Source: UBA2279 sp034399355
Lineage (GTDB): Bacteria; Actinomycetota; Coriobacteriia; Anaerosomatales; Anaerosomataceae
Assembly (NCBI GenBank): GCA_034399355.1
Contig: JAXMMT010000043.1
Location: forward strand, 23,890-87,889
Direction: 5' to 3'
Length of the DNA stretch: 64,000 bases
This document shows positions 26,918 through 36,192 of the stretch, piece after piece; positions within the stretch are counted from its first letter, which is position 1, and each line of letters starts with the position of its first letter. Below the pieces are notes generated by a model. That model was not told the origin of the DNA, ran no database searches, and saw only the letters and a program-made list of their open reading frames with translations. The position numbers and the translations under genes are program-made.

Positions 26918-27715
26918 ATGACCGATCAGGCACGTGCTATCGGTGCGGTCGTGCGGGACGGTAAGTGCATCACGCTCGTGGTCGGTCCGTGCTCGATTGA
27001 GAGCCGTGAGCAAATCATGGAGGTGGCTGCGGTCACTGCCGAGCTGGGAATCCGCGTGCTGCGTGGTGGCGCGTACAAGCCGCGTACGTCGCCCTATTCG
27101 TTTCAGGGGCTGGAAGAGGAGGGCCTCAAGCTGCTCAAGGAAGCAGGGGAGCGCTACGGGCTGCTGACGTGCACGGAGGTCGTTGACTCTGCGCACGCCG
27201 AGCTCGTGGACAGCTACGTGGACATCTTGCAGGTTGGCACGCGCAACATGGCCAACTACTCGCTGCTCAAGCGCCTCGGCAGCGTGACTGCCGAGAGTGG
27301 CAAGCCCGTGCTGTTCAAGCGAGGAATGGCCGCGACTATTGACGAGTGGCTTGCGGCAAGCGAGTACATCACGAGTCAAGGTAATCCGAATGTCATATTG
27401 TGCGAGCGCGGTATCAGGACATTCGAAACGTCGACTCGCTTTACGCTGGACATCACCGCGGTCCCGGTCGTCAAGAAGCTCTCGAATCTGCCGATCATCA
27501 TCGATGCGTCACACCCTACGGGGCAGGCGGACCTGGTTCCCGCCGTCTGTCGTGCGGCGGTCGCTGTCGGTGCGGACGGCATCATGGTCGAAGCGCATCC
27601 AAACCCGCGCAAAGCGCTCTCCGACGGTCCACAATCGCTCGATCTACCGCGGCTTCGTGGACTGGTTAGCGAACTTCAGCCTGTGGCAGAATCTGTAGGA
27701 AGAACAATCGCCTGA
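26918..27715 (+). CDS. aroF: 3-deoxy-7-phosphoheptulonate synthase (type I-beta)
   Basis: DAHP synthase condenses phosphoenolpyruvate and erythrose 4-phosphate, the first step of the shikimate pathway. The 265-residue length and motifs VVGPCSIESREQI, LRGGAYKPRTSPYSFQG, VLFKRGMAATIDEWL, CERGIRTFE and IIDASHPTGQ identify the short, KDO8P-synthase-like I-beta form without an N-terminal regulatory domain. The Cys of GPCS and the His of DASHPTG are metal ligands in the family. Lacking its own regulatory domain, it may be controlled by the adjacent chorismate mutase. Confidence 0.95.
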   Translation: MTDQARAIGAVVRDGKCITLVVGPCSIESREQIMEVAAVTAELGIRVLRGGAYKPRTSPYSFQGLEEEGLKLLKEAGERYGLLTCTEVVDSAHAELVDSYVDILQVGTRNMANYSLLKRLGSVTAESGKPVLFKRGMAATIDEWLAASEYITSQGNPNVILCERGIRTFETSTRFTLDITAVPVVKKLSNLPIIIDASHPTGQADLVPAVCRAAVAVGADGIMVEAHPNPRKALSDGPQSLDLPRLRGLVSELQPVAESVGRTIA

Positions 27716-27775
27716 CGAGAACTCGGCCTGTAAGTTGCTGCACAATGCTTGAACGTCGACTGAGAGGTGATGCAG

Positions 27776-27982
27776 GTGGCGGGGGTCTCACTTTACCGGT
27801 TCTGTGCCCATTGCGGCTCAGAGAACGAACCTCGCCTCGGTTACTGCGCTGATTGCAATGACCCCGTCTGCTCGAAGTGTGGCAATGTCCAGCACGTGCA
27901 TGGCGAGTCCCGGGCAATGCACGACATGTGCCTCAAACACGGCGAGAACGGCGGCTTCTCCATGATCAAGTTCGTGAAGTGA
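27776..27982 (+). CDS. Small cysteine/histidine-rich zinc-ribbon-like protein
   Basis: A 68-residue protein with the Cys pairs CAHC, CADC and CSKC, then HVHGESRAMHDMCLKHG; the eight or so Cys and His residues could bind two zinc ions in a zinc-ribbon or B-box-like fold. No known function. GAGAGGTGA precedes a GTG at 27776 by 5 nt, which I take as the start; an ATG two codons earlier (27770) is possible. It lies alone between aroF and pcrA, on the same strand. Confidence 0.7.
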   Translation: MAGVSLYRFCAHCGSENEPRLGYCADCNDPVCSKCGNVQHVHGESRAMHDMCLKHGENGGFSMIKFVK

Positions 27983-28037
27983 TGAGCGTCCCGCGCACCT
28001 GGAGCTAGGCCGCTTCCGCGTGTACACTGGACACCCT

Positions 28038-30278
28038 ATGAGCTACCTTCTCGACGACCTCAACCCTGCGCAGCGCGACGCTGTCATGGCCACCGACGGG
28101 CCCCTGCTCGTACTGGCCGGCGCTGGCTCGGGCAAGACGCGCGTGCTCACGTACCGTATCGCGCACCTGATTGCCGAGAAGCGCGTGTCGCCTGCCGATA
28201 TCCTGGCCATTACCTTCACCAACAAGGCGGCGCAGGAGATGCGTCGTCGCCTCGAGGCGCTTGTGGGCCCCGGTGTACGGGCGATGTGGGTGATGACATT
28301 CCACGCGATGTGCGTGCGCATCCTGCGCGGCGAGGCGCATCGTCTTGGCTACACGCGCAACTTCTCGATCTACGACGGGGACGATAGCAAGCGCATGATC
28401 TCGGCAATCATGGCCGACCTCGAGATCGACCCGAAGAATGTGCCAGTCAAGATGATCTCGGGGCGCATTTCCTCGGCGAAAAACGAACTCATTGGTCCCG
28501 CACGTTACGCCGAGGATGCGGCTATGCCGCCGATGAAGATCACCGCGAAGGTGTACCCGCTCTACCAACAGCGGTTGCGTGCGGCCAACGCGATGGACTT
28601 CGACGATCTGCTCGTCAATGCGCACCGTCTCTTCGCCGAGCACCCTGAGGTGCTCGCGTTTTACCAGGACCGCTTCCGCTACATCCATGTGGATGAGTAT
28701 CAGGACACCAACCACGCGCAGTACTCGATCGTGAACCTGCTCGCCGCCAAGCACCGCAACCTCATGGTGGTGGGCGATGACGATCAGTCGATCTACTCGT
28801 GGCGCGGCGCGGACATCCGCAACATCCTCGAGTTCGAGCACGACTATCCCGAAGCGACCGTCATCAAGCTCGAGCAGAACTACCGCTCCACGCAGACGAT
28901 CCTCACGGCAGCGAACGCTGTGGTCGCCAACAACGCGGGGCGCAAGCCGAAGACGCTGTGGACCGCGAACGTCGGCGGCGAGGCTATCACGCGCTACTAC
29001 GCGAGCGACGAGAAGGACGAGGCACGCTTCGTCGGCCAGGAGGTCGAACGTCTCCTGCGAGAGGAGCACCGCGGCTACGACGAGTTCGCGGTCTTCTATC
29101 GCACCAACGCGCAGTCGCGCACACTCGAGGATATCTTCCTGCGTATGGGCGTGCCCTACCGACTGGTGGGCGGCACGCGTTTCTTCGAGCGTGCTGAGAT
29201 CAAAGACGTGATGTCGTGGCTGCGTGCGGTTGTGAATCCGGCTGACATACAGTCGGTTGAGCGCTTGCTCGCCAAGCGGCAGGGCATCGGTAAGACGACC
29301 GTGGATACGCTCAAAGCGCGCTCCTACGAGAGCGACATCACGCTCTCGGAGACAATCGAGCGAGCCGCAGGCGAAGACTGGCTCTCCACCGCTCCGCGCC
29401 GCAAGGTCGCCGAACTCGCGGTGGTGCTTGCCGAGACTCGCGCGCTCGAGGCCGAAAAGCTTCGAGACCGTGTCGAAGAGATTGTGAAGTGCTCCGGGCT
29501 GCTCTCGGCATTGGCCGCCGAAGACACGAGCGAGGCAGAGGGGCGTGCTGAGAACATCCACGAGTTCTTCGGCGTTGTGCAGGAATACGACGAGACGCAC
29601 GAGGAAGAAGAGCGCACGCTTGAGGCGTTCTTGGAGTGGATGGCATTGCGCACGGACCTTGACCAGCTGGCCGAGGAAGACCGTTCGGTCACACTCATGA
29701 CGTTGCACACCGCCAAAGGCCTTGAGTATCCGGTCATCTTCATGGTGGGCATGGAAGACACGATCTTCCCGCATGCGAACTCGATGTTCGACCCCCAAGG
29801 GCTCGAGGAGGAGCGCCGTCTGTGCTACGTGGGGATCACGCGTGCTCGTGAGCGCTTGTATCTCACGCATGCGAACCAGCGGTCGCTCTTCGGTCAGTCG
29901 CAGTACAACCCGCCGAGCCGTTTCCTCAAGGAGGTGCCCGACGAGTGCATTCGCACAGAGGGTGTCGGTTCCGCCGGCTTCGGCGCCGCTGCGCCGGGAC
30001 GCGGTCGCGGGAGCCGTGGCGGGTCAACGCGCTGGTCGAGCGGGTTCGCCGTGGGCTCTTCTGTACCCGGGGGGCGCGTGTTCGGGTCGGGGCAGCGCCG
30101 CACCAGCGAGCCGAAGGAGAGCCTGCAACTTGCGACGGGTGACGTCGTCGACCATAAGACCTTCGGGCGCGGGACGGTCCTGGAGGTCAAAGGTGACCGC
30201 GTGTCGATACGTTTCGACGGGCAAGCGGGGACGAAGAACCTCCTGATAGGGTACGCTCCGATACGTAAGGTTGAGTGA
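28038..30278 (+). CDS. pcrA: ATP-dependent DNA helicase UvrD/PcrA
   Basis: A superfamily 1A 3'-5' helicase of 746 residues for repair and replication-conflict removal. The motifs appear in order: Walker A LAGAGSGKTRVLTYRIAHL (motif I), TFTNKAAQEM (Ia), HVDEYQDTN (II), GDDDQSIYSWRGAD (III), QNYRST (IV), LMTLHTAKGLEYPVIF (V) and YVGITRAR (VI). A Gly/Arg/Ser-rich linker (about 645-690) leads to a C-terminal Tudor-like domain (VVDHKTFGRGTVLEVKGDRVSIRFDG) that in PcrA binds RNA polymerase. No Shine-Dalgarno precedes the ATG; a TACACT -10-like hexamer ends 9 nt upstream, so a very short leader is likely. Confidence 0.95.
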   Translation: MSYLLDDLNPAQRDAVMATDGPLLVLAGAGSGKTRVLTYRIAHLIAEKRVSPADILAITFTNKAAQEMRRRLEALVGPGVRAMWVMTFHAMCVRILRGEAHRLGYTRNFSIYDGDDSKRMISAIMADLEIDPKNVPVKMISGRISSAKNELIGPARYAEDAAMPPMKITAKVYPLYQQRLRAANAMDFDDLLVNAHRLFAEHPEVLAFYQDRFRYIHVDEYQDTNHAQYSIVNLLAAKHRNLMVVGDDDQSIYSWRGADIRNILEFEHDYPEATVIKLEQNYRSTQTILTAANAVVANNAGRKPKTLWTANVGGEAITRYYASDEKDEARFVGQEVERLLREEHRGYDEFAVFYRTNAQSRTLEDIFLRMGVPYRLVGGTRFFERAEIKDVMSWLRAVVNPADIQSVERLLAKRQGIGKTTVDTLKARSYESDITLSETIERAAGEDWLSTAPRRKVAELAVVLAETRALEAEKLRDRVEEIVKCSGLLSALAAEDTSEAEGRAENIHEFFGVVQEYDETHEEEERTLEAFLEWMALRTDLDQLAEEDRSVTLMTLHTAKGLEYPVIFMVGMEDTIFPHANSMFDPQGLEEERRLCYVGITRARERLYLTHANQRSLFGQSQYNPPSRFLKEVPDECIRTEGVGSAGFGAAAPGRGRGSRGGSTRWSSGFAVGSSVPGGRVFGSGQRRTSEPKESLQLATGDVVDHKTFGRGTVLEVKGDRVSIRFDGQAGTKNLLIGYAPIRKVE

Positions 30279-30313
30279 TTCTCGGCGGCTTTCAGGCCGC
30301 GAAGGGAGTGAGA

Positions 30314-31942
30314 ATGGGGCAGATCCTCGTCTTCGGTCACCGCAACCCGGACAACGACTCCATATGTTCGGCGGTCGCCTACGCGCACCTCAAGAATCGC
30401 ACGGATGTTGAGAATGTGTACGTGCCGGCGCGCCTCGGCCCAGTGCCCCCCGAGACCGCGTGGGTGTTCGAGCGTTTCGGTGCGGACCTGCCCGATGAGA
30501 TCCCCCATGTGCGTACGCGCGTACGCGACGTCATGACCGTCGAGGTCGTCTCGGTCGCTCCTGACGAGAACATGCTGTTGGCGGGTCGACTCATGCGACA
30601 GCACGGCATTCGCGCACTACCGGTCGTCGATGAGGGTGGTGTGGTGCGCGGTCTGGTGAACGTCAACATCCTTGCCGAGCGCTACATCGAGGAGACCGAT
30701 GTCGCGGGCTTCGCAGAGCTTCCCGTGACTGTCGGCCAGCTCGCTCAGGCGCTGGGCGGCAGCGTGCTTGAGGGTGACCCGGATATGGTTCTCTCTGGTG
30801 GGGTGCTGATCGGCGCGATGGAGCCGCAGACGATGCGCAGCTACATCAAGCCCGGCGACACGCTCATCGTTGGTGATCGCGTTCGCACCCAGCCGATGGC
30901 GATCGAGGCGGGTGTTGCCTGCCTGATCGTCACCGGAGGCGCCACACCCGAAGACGGCGTCGTCGAACTTGCGGCAAGCAGCGGGACAGCGATGGTCTCC
31001 TCTCCGCACGACACCTACGGGACAGCGCGTCTGGTGAACCTGAGCCACAGCGTAGGCGAGATCATGGATGCCAACCTGCTGCTTGTCGGTCCCGATATGC
31101 TCCTGTCAGAGGTGGCCGAGGACCTCATAGAGTCGCCACACCGTGAGGCGGTCGTTGTCGATGACGGTGGCAAGCTGCTGGGCATGATAACGCGCACGAA
31201 CCTGGCACGCGGACTGCGCCGCCGCATCATCCTGCTCGATCACAACGAGCTCGCGCAGTCGGCTTCCGGTGCCGAGGAGGCTACGATCGTCGAGATCGTG
31301 GACCACCACCGTGTGGGTGACGTGCAGACCGCTGCACCGATCCTGTTCCTGAACATGCCGGTGGGCTCCACCGCTACGATCGTGGCCGAGCGATACCGCG
31401 AACTTGGCGTTGACGTGCCGATCTCCGTGGCCGGTCTGCTGCTCTCAGCGGTGCTGTCCGATACCGTGCTGTTGAAATCGCCCACGACCACTGCGATCGA
31501 TCGTGAGGTCGCGGAGCGGCTTGCGGCGCTGCTGAAGTTCGAGCCGCTCGAGTTCGGCATGGAGATGTTTAAGGCACGCTCGGCGTATGAGACCTTCTCG
31601 GCGGAACGGGTCGTAGGCGCCGATCTCAAGGAGTATCGCATCGGTGACGCATCCATCGCGATCGGGCAGGTGGAGACGGTTGACGCCGGCGAGATCCTGG
31701 CTCACCGTGACGAGATCGTGGCAGCCATGCGCGCGCTGCGTGAGGCGCGCCGCTACGACCTCGTGCTGCTGATGGTGACCGATGTCGTGCGGGAGGGGAG
31801 CAATATCGTGGCCGAGGGTAGGACGCGTATCGCGGAGCGAGGTCTGGGCGTGTCGTTCGCGAATGGGTCTGCCTGGATGGATGGCGTGCTGTCGCGCAAG
31901 AAACAGGTTGCTGCGCGTTTGCTCGAGGCGGTGGGCGCATGA
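30314..31942 (+). CDS. Manganese-dependent inorganic pyrophosphatase with CBS/DRTGG insert
   Basis: A family II (DHH) pyrophosphatase of 542 residues with a regulatory insertion. The N-terminal part carries HRNPDNDSICSAVAYA (metal site), and the second half has IVDHHRVGD. Between them (about residues 65-250) are a CBS domain starting VRDVMTVEVVSV, a DRTGG domain and a second CBS motif with LLGMITRTNLARG. The insert binds adenine nucleotides and tunes activity: AMP and ADP inhibit, ATP and diadenosine polyphosphates activate in studied homologues. It starts 35 nt after pcrA and its stop overlaps the PAP2 gene start. Confidence 0.92.
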   Translation: MGQILVFGHRNPDNDSICSAVAYAHLKNRTDVENVYVPARLGPVPPETAWVFERFGADLPDEIPHVRTRVRDVMTVEVVSVAPDENMLLAGRLMRQHGIRALPVVDEGGVVRGLVNVNILAERYIEETDVAGFAELPVTVGQLAQALGGSVLEGDPDMVLSGGVLIGAMEPQTMRSYIKPGDTLIVGDRVRTQPMAIEAGVACLIVTGGATPEDGVVELAASSGTAMVSSPHDTYGTARLVNLSHSVGEIMDANLLLVGPDMLLSEVAEDLIESPHREAVVVDDGGKLLGMITRTNLARGLRRRIILLDHNELAQSASGAEEATIVEIVDHHRVGDVQTAAPILFLNMPVGSTATIVAERYRELGVDVPISVAGLLLSAVLSDTVLLKSPTTTAIDREVAERLAALLKFEPLEFGMEMFKARSAYETFSAERVVGADLKEYRIGDASIAIGQVETVDAGEILAHRDEIVAAMRALREARRYDLVLLMVTDVVREGSNIVAEGRTRIAERGLGVSFANGSAWMDGVLSRKKQVAARLLEAVGA

Positions 31943-32622
31943 GTCCGATGGTGCCGCGTCCCGTTTCGTGGCGTCGTGATCCGCGTTCGGGACTGCTGGT
32001 CATCGCGTTCGGCGTTGCGGGTGTTTCGTTCCTTATGCTGACGGCCGCCGTGTTGCTGATGCCGGCGTTTCTGACCTTCGACGTCCACATCTCCGAGCTT
32101 GTGCGCGATATCTCGCTGCCGGGGCTGGAAGGCGTCGCGCGTTTCTTCACGACGTTGGGCAGCTTCTGGGTCATGAGCGCGCTCACACTCGGGGCGAGCG
32201 CCTATCTGTACGTGCGCGGCCGCAGAGCCGAGGCGCTGCTGCTCGTACTCACCGTGTCGTTGGGCGCGCTGCTCGGGGAGGGGCTCAAGCTGGTCGTCGG
32301 TCGCGTGCGCCCCGCGCTTGAGTACGCTCGCATCGCCATTCCGCAGTCCTACAGCTTCCCTTCCGGTCATGCGCTCTCTGCAGCGACATTCTTCGGGGCA
32401 GTCGGTTTCATCGCGCTCATCGGCGAACGACAGCTGCGCCGTTCGGTCGTGGTCGTCGCACTCTGTATCTTCATGGCGCTGTCCGTGGGCTTCTCGCGCG
32501 TGTACCTCGGTGTGCACTTTCTCGGTGACGTCGGCGGCGGTTGGCTGCTCGGCGCTGCATGGGTCATGCTGATGATCTTGCTGGGAGCCACGTGGGGCGC
32601 GGGAGCGGTCGAGAAAGGCTAG
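31939..32622 (+). CDS. PAP2-family membrane phosphatase
   Basis: A 227-residue integral membrane protein with about five to six hydrophobic segments. The three phosphatase motifs are present: KLVVGRVRP (C1), PSGHA in YSFPSGHALSA (C2), and SRVYLGVHFLGDV (C3, with the catalytic His and Asp). Family members dephosphorylate undecaprenyl pyrophosphate, phosphatidate or similar lipids. The best guess is undecaprenyl-PP recycling, but substrate cannot be told from sequence. It is cotranscribed with the pyrophosphatase (ATGA overlap) and its 3' end overlaps that of the convergent histidine kinase gene. Confidence 0.88.
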   Translation: MSPMVPRPVSWRRDPRSGLLVIAFGVAGVSFLMLTAAVLLMPAFLTFDVHISELVRDISLPGLEGVARFFTTLGSFWVMSALTLGASAYLYVRGRRAEALLLVLTVSLGALLGEGLKLVVGRVRPALEYARIAIPQSYSFPSGHALSAATFFGAVGFIALIGERQLRRSVVVVALCIFMALSVGFSRVYLGVHFLGDVGGGWLLGAAWVMLMILLGATWGAGAVEKG

Positions 32623-34379
32623 CGTGCCCTGGGCAGGGTGACCGTGACGCGAGTGCCCACTGCGGGCGTTGAGTCGATTGCTACGCGACCTCCGGAGCGC
32701 TCAACTACATTCCTCACGAGCGAGAGGCCTAGTCCTGTGCCCCCGCTGTCTCGCACGCGCGAGCGATCTACGCGGTAGAAGCGTTCGAAGACTCTCGGGA
32801 GATCCTCGGGAGGGATGCCCATACCTGTGTCGGCGACCGAGATGGCGACGTTGGGATCGTCTGTCACTACCGATACGGTGACTTTGCCCGTATCTGTGTA
32901 TGCGATCGCATTAGCCAGCAGGTTGTCGAGTGCCACCGCCACATCGGTGCGGTCAGCGGCAGCGAAGACGTCTTCGGTGCTGACCGCGGAGAAGTCCGCC
33001 TTGAGTGCAAGTCCCTTCTCTGATGCGGCACGCGAGTGCGCCGCTAGCGCGAGATCTATCGCTTCACGAACGTCTGTGATCGCATCACGTGCGGGGGCCG
33101 TTTCCAGCCGAGAAAGATCCAGCAGGTCGAGCACGAGCTGACGCATTCGGGCAGCTTCCGCACGTATCTGGCTGACGAACGTGAGCGCCTGCTCAGCGTC
33201 GCCGTCAGCAGCTGCGTCCCGTGCCGACTCAGCGAGTAGCAGAATGCCAGCAGTAGGCGTCTTGAGCTCGTGTGACGCGTTGGCCACGAAGTCGCGGCGC
33301 ATACGTTCGACGCGAGCCCGGTCAGTTATGTCTGCAACGACGACGAGGCTGCGCGTGTGCTGCGGCGAGCGCTCGAGCAGAACGACGGTGAGCCTGAATG
33401 AACGGCCACGCGGGTCCGGGCCGATCTCGGTGCAGGCGCTCTCGTCGCCAGAGAGGTTCTCGCGAATAGCAGTGACGAGGGAAGCCGGCAACCCGCTGTC
33501 GGCGAGGGAGTGGTCTAGCAGCGTCAGGACGAGCGGGAAGATCTCGGCGGCCGACCGGTTTGCGAGAGTGATGCGTTCATCTTCGAGGAGAAAGACGGCG
33601 TCTTGCAGACCGTCTAGAACGGCATGCAGATTCGTCTGCTCAGTCTCTAGCGCTCCTATACGGTCACGCAGTTGTGCGCGCAGGCGTGCAAGTGCCTCGG
33701 CGAGTGGCGCGAGCGCGCCACTTTCATCAGGCACGGATGCATTCAGGTTGCCGGACGCCATGGTCGTCGCAGCATCCGCGAGCCGTTCGACCGGCCTCGC
33801 GGTCGCGGTCGCGATACGCACGCCTACGCCGAGCGCGATCACGAGGGCGGCCCCGAGCAGCGCAAGACCAGTGCGGCGTGTCTGAGCGCTCAGCTCACGG
33901 ATGCGCTCGAGAGACTCCGACACGCGCAGTGCGACGTGCTTACCTTGGAAGCTCGCGGGGACGGCTACGTACATTTGCTGCACGCCCTGGGTGGCCGATT
34001 CGCGTATGTCTCGGCCAATCGAACCGGCCAGTGCTGCCGCCACCTCGGGGCGGTCCGCGTGGTTCTCCATGGTGCCCGGTTCTTCCTCGCTGTCCGCGAG
34101 TACGACTCCGTTGGATGCGATGACGGTCATGCGCAGATCGGTTCGCGCGACGAGACTGTCGACCGATGACGCCAGGTCGATATCCGGCTGGCCGAGCACT
34201 AGTACGCCCGCCTGAGCGACGCTCTGAAGATGCGTCTGCTGCTGCTCGATGACAGTGTCGGTCAGCGGGCCGAAGAGGCTCCAGCCCCATAGCCCCGCGA
34301 AGAGCGCGACGATGACGACGTAGCCGAGTGCGAGCCGTACCCGGTAGGAGGACGCCCATGTGCGCGTGGCATTGCCCAC
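32619..34379 (-). CDS. phoR: Sensor histidine kinase, PhoR-like
   Basis: A 586-residue kinase. One membrane helix near residues 15-35, an extracytoplasmic region to about 170, a second helix (about 170-195), a HAMP domain (ATATARPVERLADAATTMASG), a PAS-like segment (about 245-340), the dimerisation/phosphoacceptor domain with His in FVANASHELKTPTAGILLLAES, and the HATPase domain (NLLANAIAYTD, DTGMGIPPEDLPRVFERFYRVDRSR, GGTGLGLSLVRNVV). The start is GTG at 34379, sharing a base with the regulator's stop. Its position beside a PhoB-like regulator and divergent pstSCAB makes it the likely phosphate-starvation kinase. Confidence 0.9.
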   Translation of the reverse strand: MGNATRTWASSYRVRLALGYVVIVALFAGLWGWSLFGPLTDTVIEQQQTHLQSVAQAGVLVLGQPDIDLASSVDSLVARTDLRMTVIASNGVVLADSEEEPGTMENHADRPEVAAALAGSIGRDIRESATQGVQQMYVAVPASFQGKHVALRVSESLERIRELSAQTRRTGLALLGAALVIALGVGVRIATATARPVERLADAATTMASGNLNASVPDESGALAPLAEALARLRAQLRDRIGALETEQTNLHAVLDGLQDAVFLLEDERITLANRSAAEIFPLVLTLLDHSLADSGLPASLVTAIRENLSGDESACTEIGPDPRGRSFRLTVVLLERSPQHTRSLVVVADITDRARVERMRRDFVANASHELKTPTAGILLLAESARDAAADGDAEQALTFVSQIRAEAARMRQLVLDLLDLSRLETAPARDAITDVREAIDLALAAHSRAASEKGLALKADFSAVSTEDVFAAADRTDVAVALDNLLANAIAYTDTGKVTVSVVTDDPNVAISVADTGMGIPPEDLPRVFERFYRVDRSRVRDSGGTGLGLSLVRNVVERSGGRVAIDSTPAVGTRVTVTLPRAR

Positions 34380-35092
34380 TACGCGTGCGCCTCACTTTCG
34401 GGGAGGGGTCTCGGATCGAAGCGGTAACCCACACCGTGGACGGTCTGGATGTAGTCGTAGGCAGAGTACTCTTCGAGCGCCTGGCGGAGGCGGCGAATGT
34501 GCACGTCGATCGTGCGCGAAGAGGGAAGGAAGTCATATCCCCAGACCTCGGTGGCGAGGCGCTGCCGCGACATGAGCAGCCCTGGGTTTGCAGCGAGGGC
34601 GACGAGGAGCTGGAACTCCTTGAGGCGCAGCTTGACCGGCTGCTGTGCGACCGATAGGCGGAACTGTCCCACCTCGATGCGCAAGTCACCAGTCTCGATG
34701 ATGTCGTCCTGCTCAAGGATATGGCGCTCGCGGACGCGTCGCAGGTTCGCTCGGACACGCGCCAGCAGTTCTTCCATCGAGAACGGTTTGGTGATGTAAT
34801 CGTCGGCGCCAGCGTCCAGCCCGCGAACCTTGTCGCGTTCCTGGTCGAGTGCGGTGACCATCACGATCGCCACGTCGGTGTCTTTTGCCCGCAGCCGCTC
34901 GGCAAACGTGTAACCGTCGACACCGGGGAGCATGAGATCGAGCAGGACGAGATCGGGCAGTTCACGCTCGGCGATAGAGAGGCCCTCGATGCCATCGGCG
35001 GCCGTCAGGGTATCGAAACCGGCGCGCCTGAGCGCATAGTCGACGGTCTGTCTGATGATAGGGTCATCTTCAACCACGAGAATCCTCGCCAT
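34379..35092 (-). CDS. phoB: Response regulator, PhoB/PhoP (OmpR) family
   Basis: The 237-residue regulator has a receiver domain (phosphoacceptor Asp52 in LVLLDLMLPG, acidic pair Asp9/Asp10, Lys in YITKPFS) and a C-terminal OmpR-type winged helix (LRLKEFQLLVALAANPG, SRTIDVHIRRLRQAL, HGVGYRFD). The ATG at 35092 has GGAG 6 nt upstream and begins MARILVVEDD; an ATG two codons earlier directly abuts that Shine-Dalgarno. It is transcribed before the kinase gene and lies opposite pstS; tandem repeats in between may be its own binding site. Confidence 0.92.
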   Translation of the reverse strand: MARILVVEDDPIIRQTVDYALRRAGFDTLTAADGIEGLSIAERELPDLVLLDLMLPGVDGYTFAERLRAKDTDVAIVMVTALDQERDKVRGLDAGADDYITKPFSMEELLARVRANLRRVRERHILEQDDIIETGDLRIEVGQFRLSVAQQPVKLRLKEFQLLVALAANPGLLMSRQRLATEVWGYDFLPSSRTIDVHIRRLRQALEEYSAYDYIQTVHGVGYRFDPRPLPESEAHA

Positions 35093-35159
35093 CGCCATCT
35101 CCAATCAGAAGTACCGTCTTGGGCAATCATGCCCGCGTGTGGCCGGATGTAAAAGGCAT

Positions 35160-35207
35160 TTAACAAAGGTTTCACATTGAGTGCCCAAGGTTTACATCAG
35201 TGCAACC
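35160..35207. promoter_or_regulatory. Candidate Pho box: imperfect tandem repeats between phoB and pstS
   Basis: TTAACA (35160-35165) and TTCACA (35171-35176) are spaced 5 nt apart (11-bp period), the TT(A/C)ACA-N5 format of Bacillus PhoP boxes. A longer imperfect direct repeat of about 21 bp also exists: AAGGTTTCACATTGAGTGC (35166-35184) and AAGGTTTACATCAGTGC (35187-35203). Location between a PhoB-like regulator gene and pstS supports a regulatory role. Confidence 0.5.
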
Positions 35208-35297
35208 AACTCCACTGCGGCGCGACCTACGCTGTTCATGCGTCGACAGCACGGTGCCGCCGACGGGAAACGTATCCTGACTTGAGAAGAGGGATTG

Positions 35298-36188
35298 GTG
35301 AACAGGAAGCGGATCGTTGTGCTCGGACTCGTATTCGCGATGCTGCTCGGCGTCTTTGCGCTGGCCGGCTGCGGCAAGACCGAGGACACCACGGACGGCA
35401 CGACCGATGGCACGACCGAGCCGGTAGCCGAAGAGCTCACGGGCGCCATCAACGTCGAGGGCTCCGACACGCTCGTCAACGTTGCGGGCGCGTGGGCCGA
35501 CGCGTTCATGACCGAGAACCCCGGCGTCATGATCTCGGTCAAGGGCGGCGGTTCCGGTACCGGCATCGCTGCGTTAATCAACGGCACGGTGGACTTCGCG
35601 GACGCGTCTCGTGAGATCAAGGACGAGGAGATCCAGCAGGCCAGTGACAACGGGATCGACCCGGTGGAGCACAGGGTCGCCATCGATGGCATCGCCATCG
35701 TCGTGAACTCCGGCAACGGTGTCGAGGCGCTCACTATGGACCAGCTCGGCAAGATCTACCGTGGCGAGATCACCAACTGGAAGGACGTCGGTGGTGCGGA
35801 CAAAGCCATCGTCCTCCTCTCGCGTGACAGCTCCTCGGGAACGTACGAGTACTTCAAGGAAGCGGTCGTCGGTAAGGACGCCGAGTACGCCAAGGAGGCC
35901 AAGCTCCTGCCTTCGAACCAGGCGATCGCCGACGAGGTCAAGGCCAACGACGCGGCCATCGGCTACATCGGCCTCGGCTACCTCACCCCGGACGTCAAGG
36001 TCGTCGCGGTGGATGGCGTGAAGGCCTCCGTCGAGACCGCCAAGGACGGCAGCTACCCGATCAGCCGCTACCTGTACATGTACAGCAACGGCGAGCTGAG
36101 CGACGTCATGCAGGCGTACCTGGACTGGATCCTCGGCTCCGACGGTCAGAAGATCGTAGCCGACGAGGGCTTCGTCCCGCTGCAGTAG
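35298..36188 (+). CDS. pstS: Phosphate ABC transporter substrate-binding lipoprotein PstS
   Basis: A 296-residue phosphate-binding lipoprotein. A lipoprotein signal peptide ends with the lipobox LAGC near residue 24, followed by a Thr/Asp-rich linker. The mature part opens GAINVEGSDTLVNVAGAWADAF, then VSVKGGGSGTGIAALINGTVDFADASREI and LLSRDSSSGTYEYF; these Ser, Thr, Asp and Arg residues surround phosphate in PstS proteins. GTG at 35298 is preferred over the TTG directly before it because of spacing to AGAGGG. First gene of pstSCAB; expression is expected to rise in phosphate limitation through the adjacent two-component system. Confidence 0.95.
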   Translation: MNRKRIVVLGLVFAMLLGVFALAGCGKTEDTTDGTTDGTTEPVAEELTGAINVEGSDTLVNVAGAWADAFMTENPGVMISVKGGGSGTGIAALINGTVDFADASREIKDEEIQQASDNGIDPVEHRVAIDGIAIVVNSGNGVEALTMDQLGKIYRGEITNWKDVGGADKAIVLLSRDSSSGTYEYFKEAVVGKDAEYAKEAKLLPSNQAIADEVKANDAAIGYIGLGYLTPDVKVVAVDGVKASVETAKDGSYPISRYLYMYSNGELSDVMQAYLDWILGSDGQKIVADEGFVPLQ

Positions 36189-36192
36189 CACA

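Noticed and set aside
28005..29870. 621-codon open frame antisense to pcrA
   Set aside because: The sense strand carries all helicase motifs. The antisense frame is Arg/His/Leu-rich with no recognisable domain.
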